From NCBI GenBank assembly GCA_022836615.1, contig MU405222.1, positions 347,225 through 411,224 of the forward strand: a stretch of DNA of 64,000 nt. The letters run 5' to 3'. This DNA is from Annulohypoxylon bovei var. microspora (Eukaryota > Ascomycota > Sordariomycetes > Xylariales > Hypoxylaceae). Below, piece after piece: positions 13,233-26,352 of this stretch. How positions within the stretch are numbered: the stretch's first letter is position 1; every line of letters starts with the position of its first letter. The position numbers and the translations under genes were made by a program. The notes under the pieces were generated by a model. It saw nothing but the letters and a program-made list of their open reading frames with translations, was not told the origin of the DNA and did not search any database.

Positions 13233-14212
13233 GTTGGGCAAAGCACAATACAACTAACAGAACACTTGGAGGAGTTGATGGAGATTTAATATATATAAAG
13301 GAAAAGAAGGAATTAAAGGGGAAGAAGCTTCTCAGGGGAAAAGGAGAAAAAGAAGTACAGAAGAAGCTTCGATGTTCCTCAATTGATAGAGTTCATAGGA
13401 TCGGAGAGGGCGAAGCTTAAAGTTCGCGGCGGAAAAAAGGTTGTGTGCAATGTGGTCAAATCAATTGACACGATGGGTCCCTGGTTTTAATTTGGGCCAA
13501 TGACGTGTTGTCGCGTCAGACGTATCCTGCAGGGATGTGTGATCCACTTAATACGCTCTCCAAGTGTCTAAGTACCAGGTATTTAATAGGTACAGGGCTC
13601 CATCTGCAAGCTTATTAAATGTGGCTGCGTGGCTGAATACCTTGATAGAGATTTAGGGGTTCAGTACCAAGGTTGTGGACAAAAGGTTCGCACAACAGCC
13701 AAGGGCTACCACAACCTTCGTACTGAGATACTTCTCTCATATCAATCTTCACAACATAGGTATTTTGACTTATGTAAGTGCCTAGATAAATTCTCGTCTC
13801 ACTTACTATTCTAAGGAGAGGATATACAGTATCATCAATGCTATAATCACCATGAACAGCTTTGTACCGAAGACATCACAGTGGAATGCTACATGGATCC
13901 CACCCACATGCATGCACGGAAGAAACAACACCATGTGAAACACCACACATATAACCATAACGATTTCATTACATATAAACAGGCAAGTGTGACGCCCTCT
14001 AATCCATATATACAGATGCATCTCAGAGGGCAAATCGCTCCGAAACAGTTTGACTGCCAACGCCAACCACGCCAAGAGGGTTTTAGGAATAGGTGCGCAT
14101 TTCACCGCATGAACGGTTTATCCAGGTCGTCAAGGCATTTTTCACTTCATACACATATCCATTCCCCCTCAACCGGTTTAATTCAAGTTCGTAAGCGTCC
14201 GCGGATGATTCC
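13233..14212. other. Intergenic upstream of the TRAP-alpha-like gene
   Basis: Purine-rich leader sequence immediately upstream of the start (13260-13440), then AT-rich DNA and the 3' region of the ABC transporter. Only short unconvincing ORFs occur. Confidence 0.5.
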
Positions 14213-17200
14213 CTACTCGTCATCCACGAGCTTCTTATCATCCCACGCCTTCTTAGCCGCCTTGGCCAGAACTTCCATATCCCCGCTCATCTCACACATG
14301 CTCCTAAAATTTCCATTCTCATTCTGTAGAAGTTCATGTGGGTGGCCGTATTCAACAACCACGCCGTGGTCCAATACCAAGACCTTGTCGTAATCGACAA
14401 TAGTAGCGAGCCGGTGCGCGATCGTGATGATGGTGCTTGTCAAATCGCGAATCGTCTCCTGAATTTTAGAATCTGTCGCATAGTCGATGGATGCTGTAGC
14501 TTCGTCCATCACTAGCACGCTGGGGTTCTTGAGCATAGCACGGGCGAGGCAGAGAAGTTGCTTCTGACCCTGGGAGAGATTCGAACCTGACTCTGCGACT
14601 GGTGAAGACAGGTCAAGGAATATGTTCTTATTCGCCGTGGTGGGCGTGGAAGGAGTGGTTGGCTCCTGGAGATCCTGAATTTCACTGTTCTCCGTCGAAT
14701 ATAGAAGGGACCGAGTAGTCGATGGAAGCGTTTCATTCGGGCCAATAAGCTGAACTTTCTTGAGAGCAGCAAAAACTTCGTCGTCGGTGTAAAGATCAAA
14801 AGGATCAAGGTTTGTTCTGATAGTTCCGGTAAAAAGAGTAGGATCCTGAGGCACGATAGTAATAGCTTCTCGGAGATCTTGTAGGCCGATCGTGGCAATA
14901 TCAATATCGTCGATCAAAATTTTACCACTCTCTGCTTCTAGAGCACGGAAGATCGCCAGCGTGAGAGAGCTCTTTCCAGCACCAGTTCGTCCAACGATGC
15001 CAACCTTTTCGCGCGGTTCGATCTTGAAAGTTACATTCTTCAGGACCGGATCGAGTTCTTTACGGTACCTCGTAGTATAATCACTGAATTCAACAGCTCC
15101 ATGTTCGGGCCAATTCTGAGCAGGACGGTTCTTCTCATTAATGGGGGCGGCTTCCTGTTCCACGTCAAGGTACTCTTTGACACGTTCGACAGAATTCATA
15201 TTCTGTTCGTTCATCGCGTATAGCCGCACAAGCCATAGGATATTCTCGGAGAACCCAATAGCATAGCTCAAAGATACACCCGCGGAACCAGCATCTATCT
15301 TCCCTAAGCTCAGAATAACGAAGACGCCGGCGAAAAACGCCACAAAATCGCCTAGAAGGTCTGTTCGAAACGCGAGCCATCTATTAGCGGCCCAGAGAAA
15401 GATGAATGGACGAGCCTGTGTGTTGATCCTGGTCAGGTTTTCCCGAATAAATCGTCGTTCATCACCATAGGCACGGATGGTAGTAACACCAGAAAGCGTC
15501 TCGCCAAATTGTTGAAACAGAGGACTTCGGTTCACCGACTCGAGTCGTTTGAGATCTCTAGATGCTCGAAGATAGAACATGCCAACCAGGATGTATAGGC
15601 CGGTAATGAAAATGCCAGCAACGAGGAATCCAGGGGTTATTGCCGCAATCAGTACCACGGTGATAAGAATGCCCATAGCACAACTCATTACACCAATGGC
15701 AACAGGGGCAACCTCCTGGTCGATGGCCTCGAGATCTTTGCTGAACCGGTTCATCAACTGTCCGAGAGGAGTTACATCGAAGAACTTGAACTTTGCCCTA
15801 GCTATAGTAGCCATGAGCCTGTTGTGAAGTTTCCAAGATGCCGTAAGGGATCCAAAGAACAGCCAGAGATCTCGGATTAATGCCAAGCCCGCACCCCCGA
15901 CCCCTATCAGGGCGAGAACAGTGAGATAATAATCTACGTTGACTTCCGGCACATCAGTAGCTGAATAGTCCGCAGGACTAATAAAGGACATGCTTTTGAT
16001 GGAGCTAGTGACCGACGCAAAATTAGCTGGAGATAACCAAGAGCTGTAAGAAAGTTGCGAAGATATGCTAGACTGTGTCTTAGACGCAGACATGCTCTCG
16101 ACGCCCGAGGTATACTGGTTGGCCCATTCTTTGATCCAAAGGTTTGAGGCTACGGTGCTGAGCTGCTGGCCGCTGAATACGACAAAAGCAATAGCCCAAA
16201 ACCACCAGGAGCCCATAGCTCGAAGGTAAAGGCTAATCACCGGCCACTTCACAGCACCAGTAGCTTTAGTTTCTTGTACGATATTCCGCTGCGGCTTCTC
16301 TTGCTTATTGCTAGAATTCGCGCTCGCGGTACCGTTCGTGTTATGATCTATAAGGGTCTGGTCACTCTCGTCGCCAACACTAGATGGCACCCGGGATGGA
16401 ACACGTGAAACATCGGATGAACCTGGTCGGGATTTAGTTCGGATCTCTTCGCCAAGTTTGCCGGAGGCGATGATTTCTTCGGCGGTTCCTTGCGCATCTA
16501 CTCTTCCATTGTCGAGTAAGACGACGTATTCTGATAACGGCGCGCAGAGTGTCGTATTGTGCGTAATTAGAATGCAGGTTCGGCGCTTCATCAACTCACC
16601 CTTGATGCACTTGGTGAAAATCCATTTAGCGGTATGCGAGTCGACGGCGCTTAGGCAATCATCCATTAAGACATGACGAGAATTCGAGTATACGGCCCGA
16701 GCTAGAGAAATGCGCTGCTTTTGACCACCGGACAGGGTGATACCATTTTCTCCGACAAGAGTCTCATCGCCATTATCCAAGATTTCGAGATCTCGCTCCA
16801 GAGCACAGGCCACCAAAACGTCTTTATACCTTTTTTCATCATATGGCGCGGAAAATAAGATGTTTTCTCGAATATTTGCGTTGACTAACCATGCGGACTG
16901 GGCAACGTAGGCACAGGTTTCGGTAAGACCCGTCGCGGGGTCCGGTCGGACGTCCTCGCGACTACGGCCGCCAGGTAGGTAAACTTTACCCTTGGTTAGG
17001 GTCATTTCACCAAGCAAAGCCATGAGCATTGAGGTCTTCCCGGATCCTGTGGGACCAGCGATGATATTGAGCTTGCCAATCTTGAATTCGACATCCAAAT
17101 CAAGGAGACGGAATGCCATTGAACCATCCGCTGCAATCGCATCTTTGCCGCCCCAGATAAATGTTGCATCCTTGAACCCAACGACCTTGTTGCCATTTTC

Positions 17201-19334
17201 ATCCACGTTGTCTGGACCTAACTGCTCATACTTCTCGGTCTCATCCTCATTCAAGAATTCTTCAACTCGATCGACCGAAACCTTCGCCTCTTGGATATGG
17301 GCGATCATGTCTCCAAGTTGATCCAGAGGTACTCTGAGAAGCATGAAAAGGGAGATGGCGGTGAATGCAATAGATGGGTACAAAGGCTTGTGTTCTACCT
17401 TAGTGTAGACTAAGAAGGAGAAGAACGTAATCAGAACTGGCACCGTGTTCCAAATAGCAACAGCGAGTGCCCAGATCATATAACGATTCCGCAAGGCTTT
17501 CAGCTCGTTGCGTCTCTTCTCATCGACGATATCACTAAAACGCTTCTCCCAGGCGAAGTACTTGATAATCCGAATGCTCTGGAGGATCTCGTTCGTCGTA
17601 TGTATACGCTTGTCCGTCGCAGCCATGATCTTGCGCTGGGTGATGTTGAAACCTTTTGCCAAAAGGATATTGATCGGTAAGAGGAAGACCATAACGACAA
17701 GACCTGGGATAGCGCTGAGACCCATCACACGGTAGAGCAGAGCGATAGATACGAAAAGCTGCGAGGGAGCCGCAGCTAGCAGGAAGTGCAGGTAGGAAGT
17801 GCACTCCGAAATCTTGAAACTGTCGACTGACATGAGATTGATAATTGTTCCTAGGTTCGCTTGTTCGTCTGCTCCTTTGGAAGCGCCCTCCTTGACAGCA
17901 TCACCATTCTGGGCACCAGGCTTCTTGTCTGCTCTCTTCTTTAGCCTAAAGAATCTCTTCAGTCTCTCTAACCTAGTTTCTTTTGTAGCGTCTGTGTTTC
18001 CGAGAACGGCATCTTGACCACTTGCCGCCTTGCGTCTCAATGCTTTAGCATAGATTTCGCCAATTATAATAGAACGAATCTGAATGCAAATCTTTCGACC
18101 AATCCATAAGGCTTGGCCATCGGCGATAGAACGGACGAGATCGGCAAGAGGAAGCAGGATAACATAGAGCCACAAAACATTTCTCGGGGCTCTAGTCGGC
18201 ATCTCCACATACTCGAGGATAGCCTTCAGAAGGAGCGTCGGAGCAAAAGTGAGAAGACCGCCGAAGGTAGCCCAGACACACTGGATAATAAGCAAGCCCT
18301 TAAAATATTTGGTTAGATGCAAGGCGAGAGACGTCGTTTTCTTGACCTGGCGATAGTTGGCAAGTACCGTGGCGGCCTTATCGCGCGGTAGGAGGTTCCA
18401 CACATGCTTAATCTCGAGAGGTTCTTTGTAACCTTGCCAGAGCATAGGATCGATCCAAGAAAAAGTCAGCAGGGAGAGAACCGAGGCCAAAGGTTCACGC
18501 GACGGCTCAATCTTCCCCTCCCATTCCATGACAACTGTCTTGTTACCCTTCCTAGTGTTCAGAGCTATCCCAAGCAGTAGTGTCGTCAGACAAAACTCGA
18601 CAATGATTAGGATTTGCGCAAGTCTCGAGCTGGCATGGATGAGGACGGAGCGAAATATGATGATGGTAAAAAGCCATTGGAAGGCATATATGAAAGCAGT
18701 ATGGTTCCAAAGTCGCGGGATTCGCCATTTTGTGTTTCCTAGAAACAGCCGAAGTGTTGCGAGGATAAGAACGTAGACCCAAAATACCAAGCCGACAATA
18801 GCTGCGAGTTGTCCGTGTCCATTATAGGTTTTAGTGACAAGAGCGACAATGTTGGCACCCACCAATCCACATATCGCAACCTCTTCGACGGCAACTAATA
18901 GATCCTGAGCAGGTGGGGTGTCGGCCTGGACGATAGAACCCTTGGAGGTGGTCTTGATAAGGGCAAGACGACCACCGCCGTTCGCATTGATAGATAACCC
19001 TTCATCGTCGTCGGTACTTATGCAATCATCTTCTTCCGGCGGTACTTCTGTGTGGTCCCTATGATCTGGTATTTGGTCGTAACCGTCGGCTCGTTTTAAC
19101 CTAACATTCCGGTAGATAGTCTGAAGGAGGAGATGAAGGAGAGATAGAGATATTAGAACAAGAGGGAAAAGGATCTGCAGATAACTATAAGCCGTTAGTA
19201 GGCGAGACACGCATTGGATTGGACTAAGACACGGGCACACGAAAAGGCAGGAAAAAGGGCACTTACTCGGATTGAAAACAGGTTGTGAAGTCATCAGTCC
19301 GCCATATCGGCCATGAACACGAGGCAAAGCTCAT
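14213..19334 (-). CDS. ABC transporter, subfamily C (MRP / bile-acid-permease-like)
   Basis: Two exons: 19267-19334 and 14213-19184; 5040 nt, 1679 residues. The 82-nt intron has a perfect GTAAGT donor and a CTAAC...TATAG end. Removing it joins the ATG at 19334 to a typical ABCC N-terminus (WRTDDFTTCFQSDYLQILFP). Order: N-terminal membrane block, TMD1, NBD1 (Walker A GPTGSGKTS near residue 733; LSGGQKQR near 840; Walker B ends DD, not DE), Ser-rich linker, TMD2, NBD2 (GRTGAGKSS near 1420; LSQGQKQ near 1558; DEATASID). Asp replacing the catalytic Glu in NBD1 is the usual degenerate site of ABCC proteins. Family members export or sequester conjugates and organic anions, often at the vacuole; the substrate is not predictable here. 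Confidence 0.92.
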
Positions 19335-22300
19335 GTTTCTTCTGCTTCTCCCCAGCCCCACTCGCGAGAGTGGTAGGTAACCGGTTTGATGATATCACCA
19401 GACTGAAAAGATCTTAGGCCGATATATGTAGTCAATTGATCGAATGTTGAAGACGATACTCAGCACTGCTAATCGTAGCAGCCTGGAACTTTTTGCAGAA
19501 GGTAAAGACTGGCAAACGTAGGATTATGTCTGTCATGAAGAAGAGGGAAAACAATAGAAGGAGGTGAAGAAGATAGCTGGCAGGGTGCAAAATCGGGAAT
19601 CTTTGGGGGGTGGAGCGAGAGATAGCATAAAAAGTCGCAGAGATGATGGAAGGAAGAATTATGTAGGAACCTAGCACTAGTGCTACAGCGTTGTAGCTAC
19701 CTACGACCTAGACTGATGTAACTTTCCCACAGTGGGGCCTTGCTCTTTGGCCGTCTGTGTAGTAGTAGGCTAGTAGGTTCCCACACTAATACCCAGGCCA
19801 GCCAGGCGCAACCTACCAGTGACGGCAGTGATTAACTTAAATCGTACGCGTCAGAGGTATTTTGCAAGTAGCTACCTAGCATAAGGTATTGTATGTGCAT
19901 AGCATGGTGGGGGGAGGCGTCGCAGGTGATTCTTTCCTGGTGCGGTGTACAGCACTCCCGGCAGTGACGGTGAACCTATGTACAAGGCAGCTAGGAGATG
20001 CAGTCGCGACCAGACTCGTACCAGATTTCACTGCCTATGTCTGTGGCAGGTTCAGACCGCTTCTAGTCACCATGTTTATGCAGATAGAATATTCGGTAAC
20101 TTCCAGCCACGAGCTGCTCGGTTCCTGATAGCGGACCCCACTAACCAACCTTAGTATTCCTAGCTTGACTAGCACGCGAAAGTAGCCCATTATGCCACCT
20201 TAAACACGTTCCGAATGCAGATACCGTATATAGTATGTTACACGGTTCTTGTGTAAGCCATCAATTTCTAAGGTTATTTCTATTGTGACCCCGATATCGT
20301 CTTCTTTTCAAAGGATGTGGAAATCCTTTCTTCCTACAACTTTAGCTTAACATGTGCTTTCCAGTATTATAAAGTTAGGAATAATAATCATCGAATAGCT
20401 CCGAACCGTAACAAAAAGACCTATCAATGACATAGGTATGTTCCCGAAAAATCCATAGGCGTATGTTATATTTATATTAGCGCACCACTTAAATGAATTC
20501 ATGTACCACCTGATCTCGAATGTTTCCCTGTCCTGGTGATATCATTATTTGCAATTGGTCCGCGATTGGATACCTAGGTAGGTAGGTTTGCCAATTATCG
20601 CATACGTGTAACATCAAACATACGTCTTGCATACAATGTGGGGAACAAAATGATCTCTGACCTATATATATGCTTTTTGATTAATGCTTTTCTCTTATCT
20701 TATTCATCAATGGAGCTATGCATTCACCGAATAGAAGCTAGACAGGGCACCGCTTATCAAATCTATGTATAAAGGATCAGACCGACCAGACCGTCTGAGT
20801 CACACTCCCAAAGTCATTTCCTAAGCCTGATAAGTGTGACTTTACAAATACTTACCTACCTAACTAATACAAGTGAAAATGAAAATCATCAATATCCGCA
20901 TTGACTATAAAAGTGATAAGTAAGTAGTATTGCAGAGACTAGGTATATATTTCCGTATACTCTATCAGGATGGAGGATCAGATTGGTATGTACATATTGT
21001 AACTCAGATAAGAATAAAGGCCGAGGAAACAGATAACCTATCCGTCCGAGTTCCTGGACGAACTCGCGAACTAATTTACCTACCTAGGTATGAGACATGC
21101 AGGTGAGAGGGGGTCAAGTTAACTCATCGGTTCCGGTCCCGCGATGCTTATGCGGGGTGAACACCACCAAGTTTCCCGACCTGCATTGCATGAGACTAAG
21201 AAGCCATCGACTCTTCTGATTGGTCACATAGTCAATTCATATCCATAGAGACCGGAGATAACCATATGTATTAACCTTCCTACATACATAAGGTTATACA
21301 GACGAGAGGTCTTGAAGAGGGTCTCGCCTCAAGCTTGGTAATTCACTTGGTTTGATTTGCTATACTATATGCAAGTTCAACCTCCCTTACGTCTCTATCC
21401 TTATTAATATTTCACAGTGTAAGTCCAAAGCTGTAGTCGAAAGTCATATATATGTAATGCATGCTCACCTTGCATATGTAGCCGGATAACTATCGGAAAT
21501 TGGAGAGTATTGTAAGCTTCTACCTCTGCTTCCACCTCTGTGGCATGCTTGGCCTTTGATGACTGTGTTTCTGTTGGACACTGTCACTGGAATCGGCTAC
21601 TCCACCGGAAACACTTTGCATAATATGAGGGTAGTTGCGTAATCACGAATTTGTTACGAAAACAAAAGGTGAATACCATTATTCACTGCTTACTTACCTA
21701 GGCAGGCTATCAACTACTTAGATATACTTGATTTCGTAGCAAGGAGTGCCGAGTACGGATCGATAAATAGCGGGTGGCATCAGCGTTCTCGACATAGCAA
21801 CGTCATGTGTTTTCAAATCATGTCGTCGATATTACTTGGGTTCGTCTTTTTCGATGGTTAATCCCACGGTACCATCATGCGTCTTGCTCATAGCTACGTA
21901 TAAGTTAAATTCATATTATGAAACATTAATTTATAATTACCTAATGGACTTTACCCTTAAAAGATTGATTGACAATAATAGCTACTTAACCCAAGGTTCC
22001 TCGTGTTTGGATACTTATGTCCCAAGTATTTTAGGACGGAGATATGTAGTTAGAAGCCACCAAAGGAGGACAAGGACGCCATATGTAAGCCAGGCGGACG
22101 ATTTCGGAGTATCGGTGAAATGAGCATTGTTTAATACCTATATTATTATTATTCCTTAATTTATCAATTCTTTTCTATACCGCTCCTTTAAAATTGAATT
22201 TTCTTTTTTGAATCGTCGTCTAATGACACAGAAATGTTAACAAGCCTGCAAGTAATTTCTAAAGAACATCTCATTATTTAATAATCAATAGTAGTAACTA

Positions 22301-22929
22301 TAGTTATTACAATCCAAAATGTCTCTGGTATAGCTTAATTTCAGGTTCAAGATAGTAACTATAGCCTGTTTTAAAACCTTCGAAATAAGAAAGTAGTATA
22401 CGGGCTTGAACTTAAAAAAGTATTTATGATGACATTCAAGTACGATTCTATAATTTACAGTTAAGAACTTCGTCGGATGCCTGATCTCACTCTGTAACGT
22501 AACATGAGTACTTCCATCACTTTTTCTAGAGGTCAGGACTGTCGGAGGGCAAGTCGTTGAAGGTCTAGTTAGATCGGGATTCGACTTATGAGAGGCTCGA
22601 TCCATCGGGAGGAAGAGCTGTTGGTGGCTGTATACTGCGTTTCTCGACAGGTAGATAGACTTGGAGTCGGTTTATTTTTGCGTGTTTAGGTACGTACCTA
22701 CCTGCACCGAAAGTTTAACAACATCGCATTTTATATCATTGAAATAACCAATCAACGTCGAATATGGAGGTAGTGCAGGGTTGCAGAAGTGGCTGCAGGA
22801 GGCTGTGTTGGAGAAGTCGTAAGAGGTTGCCGATGCTCGTCAAGCCTGACATCTGTGATTCTACATCCACGTCTAACTCTCTAATATTCACCTAATTACC
22901 GATGCTATCATAAATAAACAGACATTAAG
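19335..22929. other. Gene-poor AT-rich region (about 3.6 kb)
   Basis: No ORF here has a recognisable domain, intron pattern or coding bias. It holds short CCTAGG-type motifs (20571-20588, 21081-21090) and a repeat relic at about 22525-22670. The first 150 bases are probably the ABC transporter promoter. Confidence 0.55.
22525..22670 (+). repeat. Degenerate dispersed repeat, copy A
   Basis: This stretch aligns by eye with 41020-41170 in the same orientation. Shared blocks in order are a GTC-GGAGG core, GAAGGTCTAGTTAGATC versus GAGGGTCTGGGTAGATC, and a tail ending in ATAGACTTGGAG versus ATAGACTTAGAG. Many differences are C/T or G/A. It is probably an old transposon end or solo LTR; no coding capacity remains. 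Confidence 0.45.
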
Positions 22930-24537
22930 ATGAGCTTCGGGTTTAGCGTTGGCGACTTTATCACGGTGATCGAACTTGCTGACAAGATCCGGAAAGAATT
23001 CGCCAGCGCTCCAAGTGAATTCAAAGAAATCTGAGCTGAGTAGGAAACTCCAATTATCCACTGATAAAACATCGACTAAACTCCTGAGTAGAGCCAGAAG
23101 CCTTACCATTGTTCTTCGAGGTGTCGATGTAGCCCTATCCGAGTATCTCGAAAAAGTATAGGGGAAAATACAGCGAGCTAGGTTCCAAACAAAGGGGCAT
23201 AAACAAAACTGCAAAAAGAGTGTGGAAGAGGCTGACGTAGGAGCCTAATGATATACGTGACCTTCGTAGTCGTATTGCATCAAATATTGGGTTATTGAAC
23301 TCGTTCAATCAGGAATCCACTAGGCGCGATGTTGTTAAGCTGGTAAGAAAGCAAGACCACCGGGAACACCAGGAAGTTCTTGACTGGATCACCTCATTTG
23401 ATTACGCTTCTCAACATGCCGACTTCATTAGTCGACGACAGCCAGATACCGGGAAATGGTTTCTTGATCCGCAAAAATATCAAATCTGGATGCGAGATAA
23501 GAAGTAGACGCTCTTCTGTCCAGGAATTCCCGGCGCTGGAAAGACAATTCTCACTTCAATTGTGATCGAAGACCTTTGTGGTCGATTTTTGGATGACCCT
23601 AGTGTCGGCGTTGCATACATTTATGGCAGCTTTCGTCGAAAATCCGAACAGAAGACTTCGGATTTACTGTGTAGCTCAATCAAACAACTTTCTCGACGCC
23701 AACTTGTTACAGATCAATCATCTCTCCCGAACGCCGTTAAGGAACTTCGTAGCCAATGTATCCGAGAAGGGAAACTACCATCAGAAGATGAAATCTCAAA
23801 GGCCTTGCGAACAGTTGTCTCCTTTTATTCAAGAGTCTTCATTATCATCGATGCACTAGATGAATGTGAGGGGTCCGATGGGTGCCGAGCAAAACTCCTG
23901 TCAGTGATCTTTAGTACCTATACAAGAAGAATGCGGTGTAAACATCTTGGTAACATCTAGATTTAATCCTGATGTTGAAGGTAGATTTGCTAATTATGTA
24001 TCACTAGAGATTCGCGCAGGCGAAGGAGATGTGAGGAGATACCTAGAATGCCGTATGGGGTTGTTACCTATTCGAAATTCGGAGATAGAAAAGGAAATAA
24101 TAACCACCATTTAGAAGGTAGTCGACGGAATGTATGTTTTCTATACTATCTATATCATCTAGGAAGTGACCGACTAAAACGCATCCAGGTTCTTACTGGC
24201 GCAAATATATTTTGACGCCCTGAAGGCCAAGACGACACCCAAAGCAATCCGAAATGCATTGAAGACTTTTCGAGGGGATAATCGACAGCTTGGACAAGAC
24301 AACAAGTTGCAAGTCCTAAGTCAGGCATATGACAATGCTATGGAGAGAATCATGGGACAGGGATAAGAGCTCAAAGACCTCCTAACTACCGTGGAACTTC
24401 GACATGCCCTGGCAGTTGAAATCGGCGAGGAGGAGCTTGACGAAGAAAACCTTACAGTAGTTGAACTAATGATCTCGGTATGCGGTGGATTGGTTACCGT
24501 TGAGAAAGAGAGTGATATTATCCGCTTGGTTCACTAG
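22930..24537 (+). pseudogene. Decayed NACHT-domain NLR (STAND) pseudogene
   Basis: The start MSFGFSVGDFITVIELADKI is the common N-terminus of a fungal STAND/NLR family. The frame then breaks: stops follow within 40 residues, a frameshift leads to RSLTIVLRGVDVALSEY, and a further stop sits at 23238 (TAG where TGG is expected). At 23505 a TAG directly precedes the P-loop GIPGAGKT. The NACHT core continues through IIDALDEC, a one-base shift occurs near 23915-23930, and the frame then reads VTSRF onward. An intact-looking intron remains at 24132-24188. A TAA at about 24364 and a short deletion follow. The reading ends at IIRLVH plus stop, with no repeat domain. Intact relatives act in non-self recognition and regulated cell death; this copy should be non-functional. 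Confidence 0.85.
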
Positions 24538-26352
24538 GTATGAATTAGGGAGGTTCAAATGTGGCATGATGTGAAAATTTTATGGGATCCTTTAAAATCC
24601 AATATATATTATACGAAGCTTTAGCTTAAAACTGTTATAGTTATACATTGTGTAAAAACCCGCGAACAGAAGATTCATTGTATGTACCTACCTGAGTACG
24701 CATCTATTCGTACTGGTGTGATGTGACTCAAAAATAGACAGAGGATCATATCATACCTAACTACATATAAGAAGGACGTAGGTCCATCACGAGGGTTTTC
24801 GTCACGTTTAGTTCTCCATCTCCGCCACCCATGGTTCTACAAGGGCAGATATTATCACACAAATGGGGCAAGAGCTGATCTTGAGTAGGTAATAACAAGG
24901 GGGTAACGTTAGAGGGCTGTCCTGTAAAATCACAACTAAGTACGACAACGGGACTGTCCATTACTAGGGATTCATATATCAGTAAGAAATCGGCTATTCA
25001 CAATAGCATGAACAACTAGGTACCTTAGATACCAAATCAAAATTTGTGCAAAGATCTTTCATAGGTTCTTTCCAAAGCCGTATACATTCAAGAAAACACA
25101 GTTGCTCTAAACTTAACGGAACAGAGAGCAGCCACGATCCAACCCCAAACAATCTTGATAGAAGCATGTTAAACATCTTCACTTCTTCAAATATACCCGC
25201 ACCAATCATTCATTCAAGCACTGTCACCAAAGATCGACCTTTCTACACCACTTGCTTCCATCATGACTAGGAAGTCTACGACCGCGGGTAACTAGGTATA
25301 ACTTTGACTAAGTGAAAAACAAATCTCAAGATACTAATAAGAATACATATTCTAAGATATATGTGGATCAACGGATGCTAGTCAAGTATATCTGGGTGTG
25401 GTTGTTACCAATCTTTGTTACCTCTTTTCCAACCCACAATTTTCTATATTGTATAGAAATTTCTCGCAATTGTGATCATCAACTAACAGTTTCAACAGTT
25501 ACTGTTGCAAAAAAGGGGTTTCCAGATGATAATTCTTTGAAATATACCACGTCGGACAATTATCCCTATTGTGACGAGGTTTCCTGTGGACACGAACAAT
25601 GCCCCAGTTGTGGAAAGATCTTGTACTTGACTGTATGGGCAATGGATACCTAGGTCCCTAGGTATTATTTCCAAAGGAGGGCAAAATCCTTAGCATAAAT
25701 AGGTGCTAGTGATCAAGTGTATATACACACCTGAAGCATGAATATGCCTACTGAGGTATATTGGGGAGTATGACATATTTTGTAGTCGAATGATGGCGCC
25801 CACGTGGTGTAGAAGTCTCCAAAAACAGGGAGAATTCAGGACCCGAAAATGGAACCAATCTTACCACCTACATAGGCCACGACTCAGCTCAATAAAAGCC
25901 GTTTCGGTGACATACAGGTACGACTAACCCGAGCCAATAACTTCCCGGTCTGGCAAGTAAGCTGCGAATCTGTCGGCATTGAAGCTATTTAGCTGCCACA
26001 TGCAGCAATTTTAACGAAGCGCCTCTTTTGGCCTTTGATTGAACGAGGAAGCTAATTGAGGTGTTTGAGGATGGAAGGGAGGAAAGATAGATCTAGCGCG
26101 TGATTCGACGACGGCTAGTGCGAAGAGTGTTCGGTATTCGCCTGAATAAGAAGGTGTCTTGGCTCGTAGCCCTGCAACGTAGCGCTGATCGCTCATCAGT
26201 GGGGAAAGATCGCGGCGCAACACCCTCGTTCACATGATAACGAGCGTCTCTCCCCTGACCTAAGCATTTCCAAGGACGATGCAAAGCTTTAAAAGGACGG
26301 AGTCGGCCTCCGGATATTGGACAGAAATGGAGGCACCGCAGGTTCCGTCAAT
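24538..26352. other. Intergenic, mostly AT-rich
   Basis: No convincing gene. The small ORFs at 24761-25674 and 26011-26284 lack domains and splice partners. The last 70 bases hold a TATA-like TTTAAAAGG near 26288 for the RNase gene. Confidence 0.5.

Noticed and set aside
22285..22605. 106-codon minus-strand ORF
   Set aside because: AT-driven Tyr/Lys/Leu composition and overlap with the repeat relic; no coding evidence.
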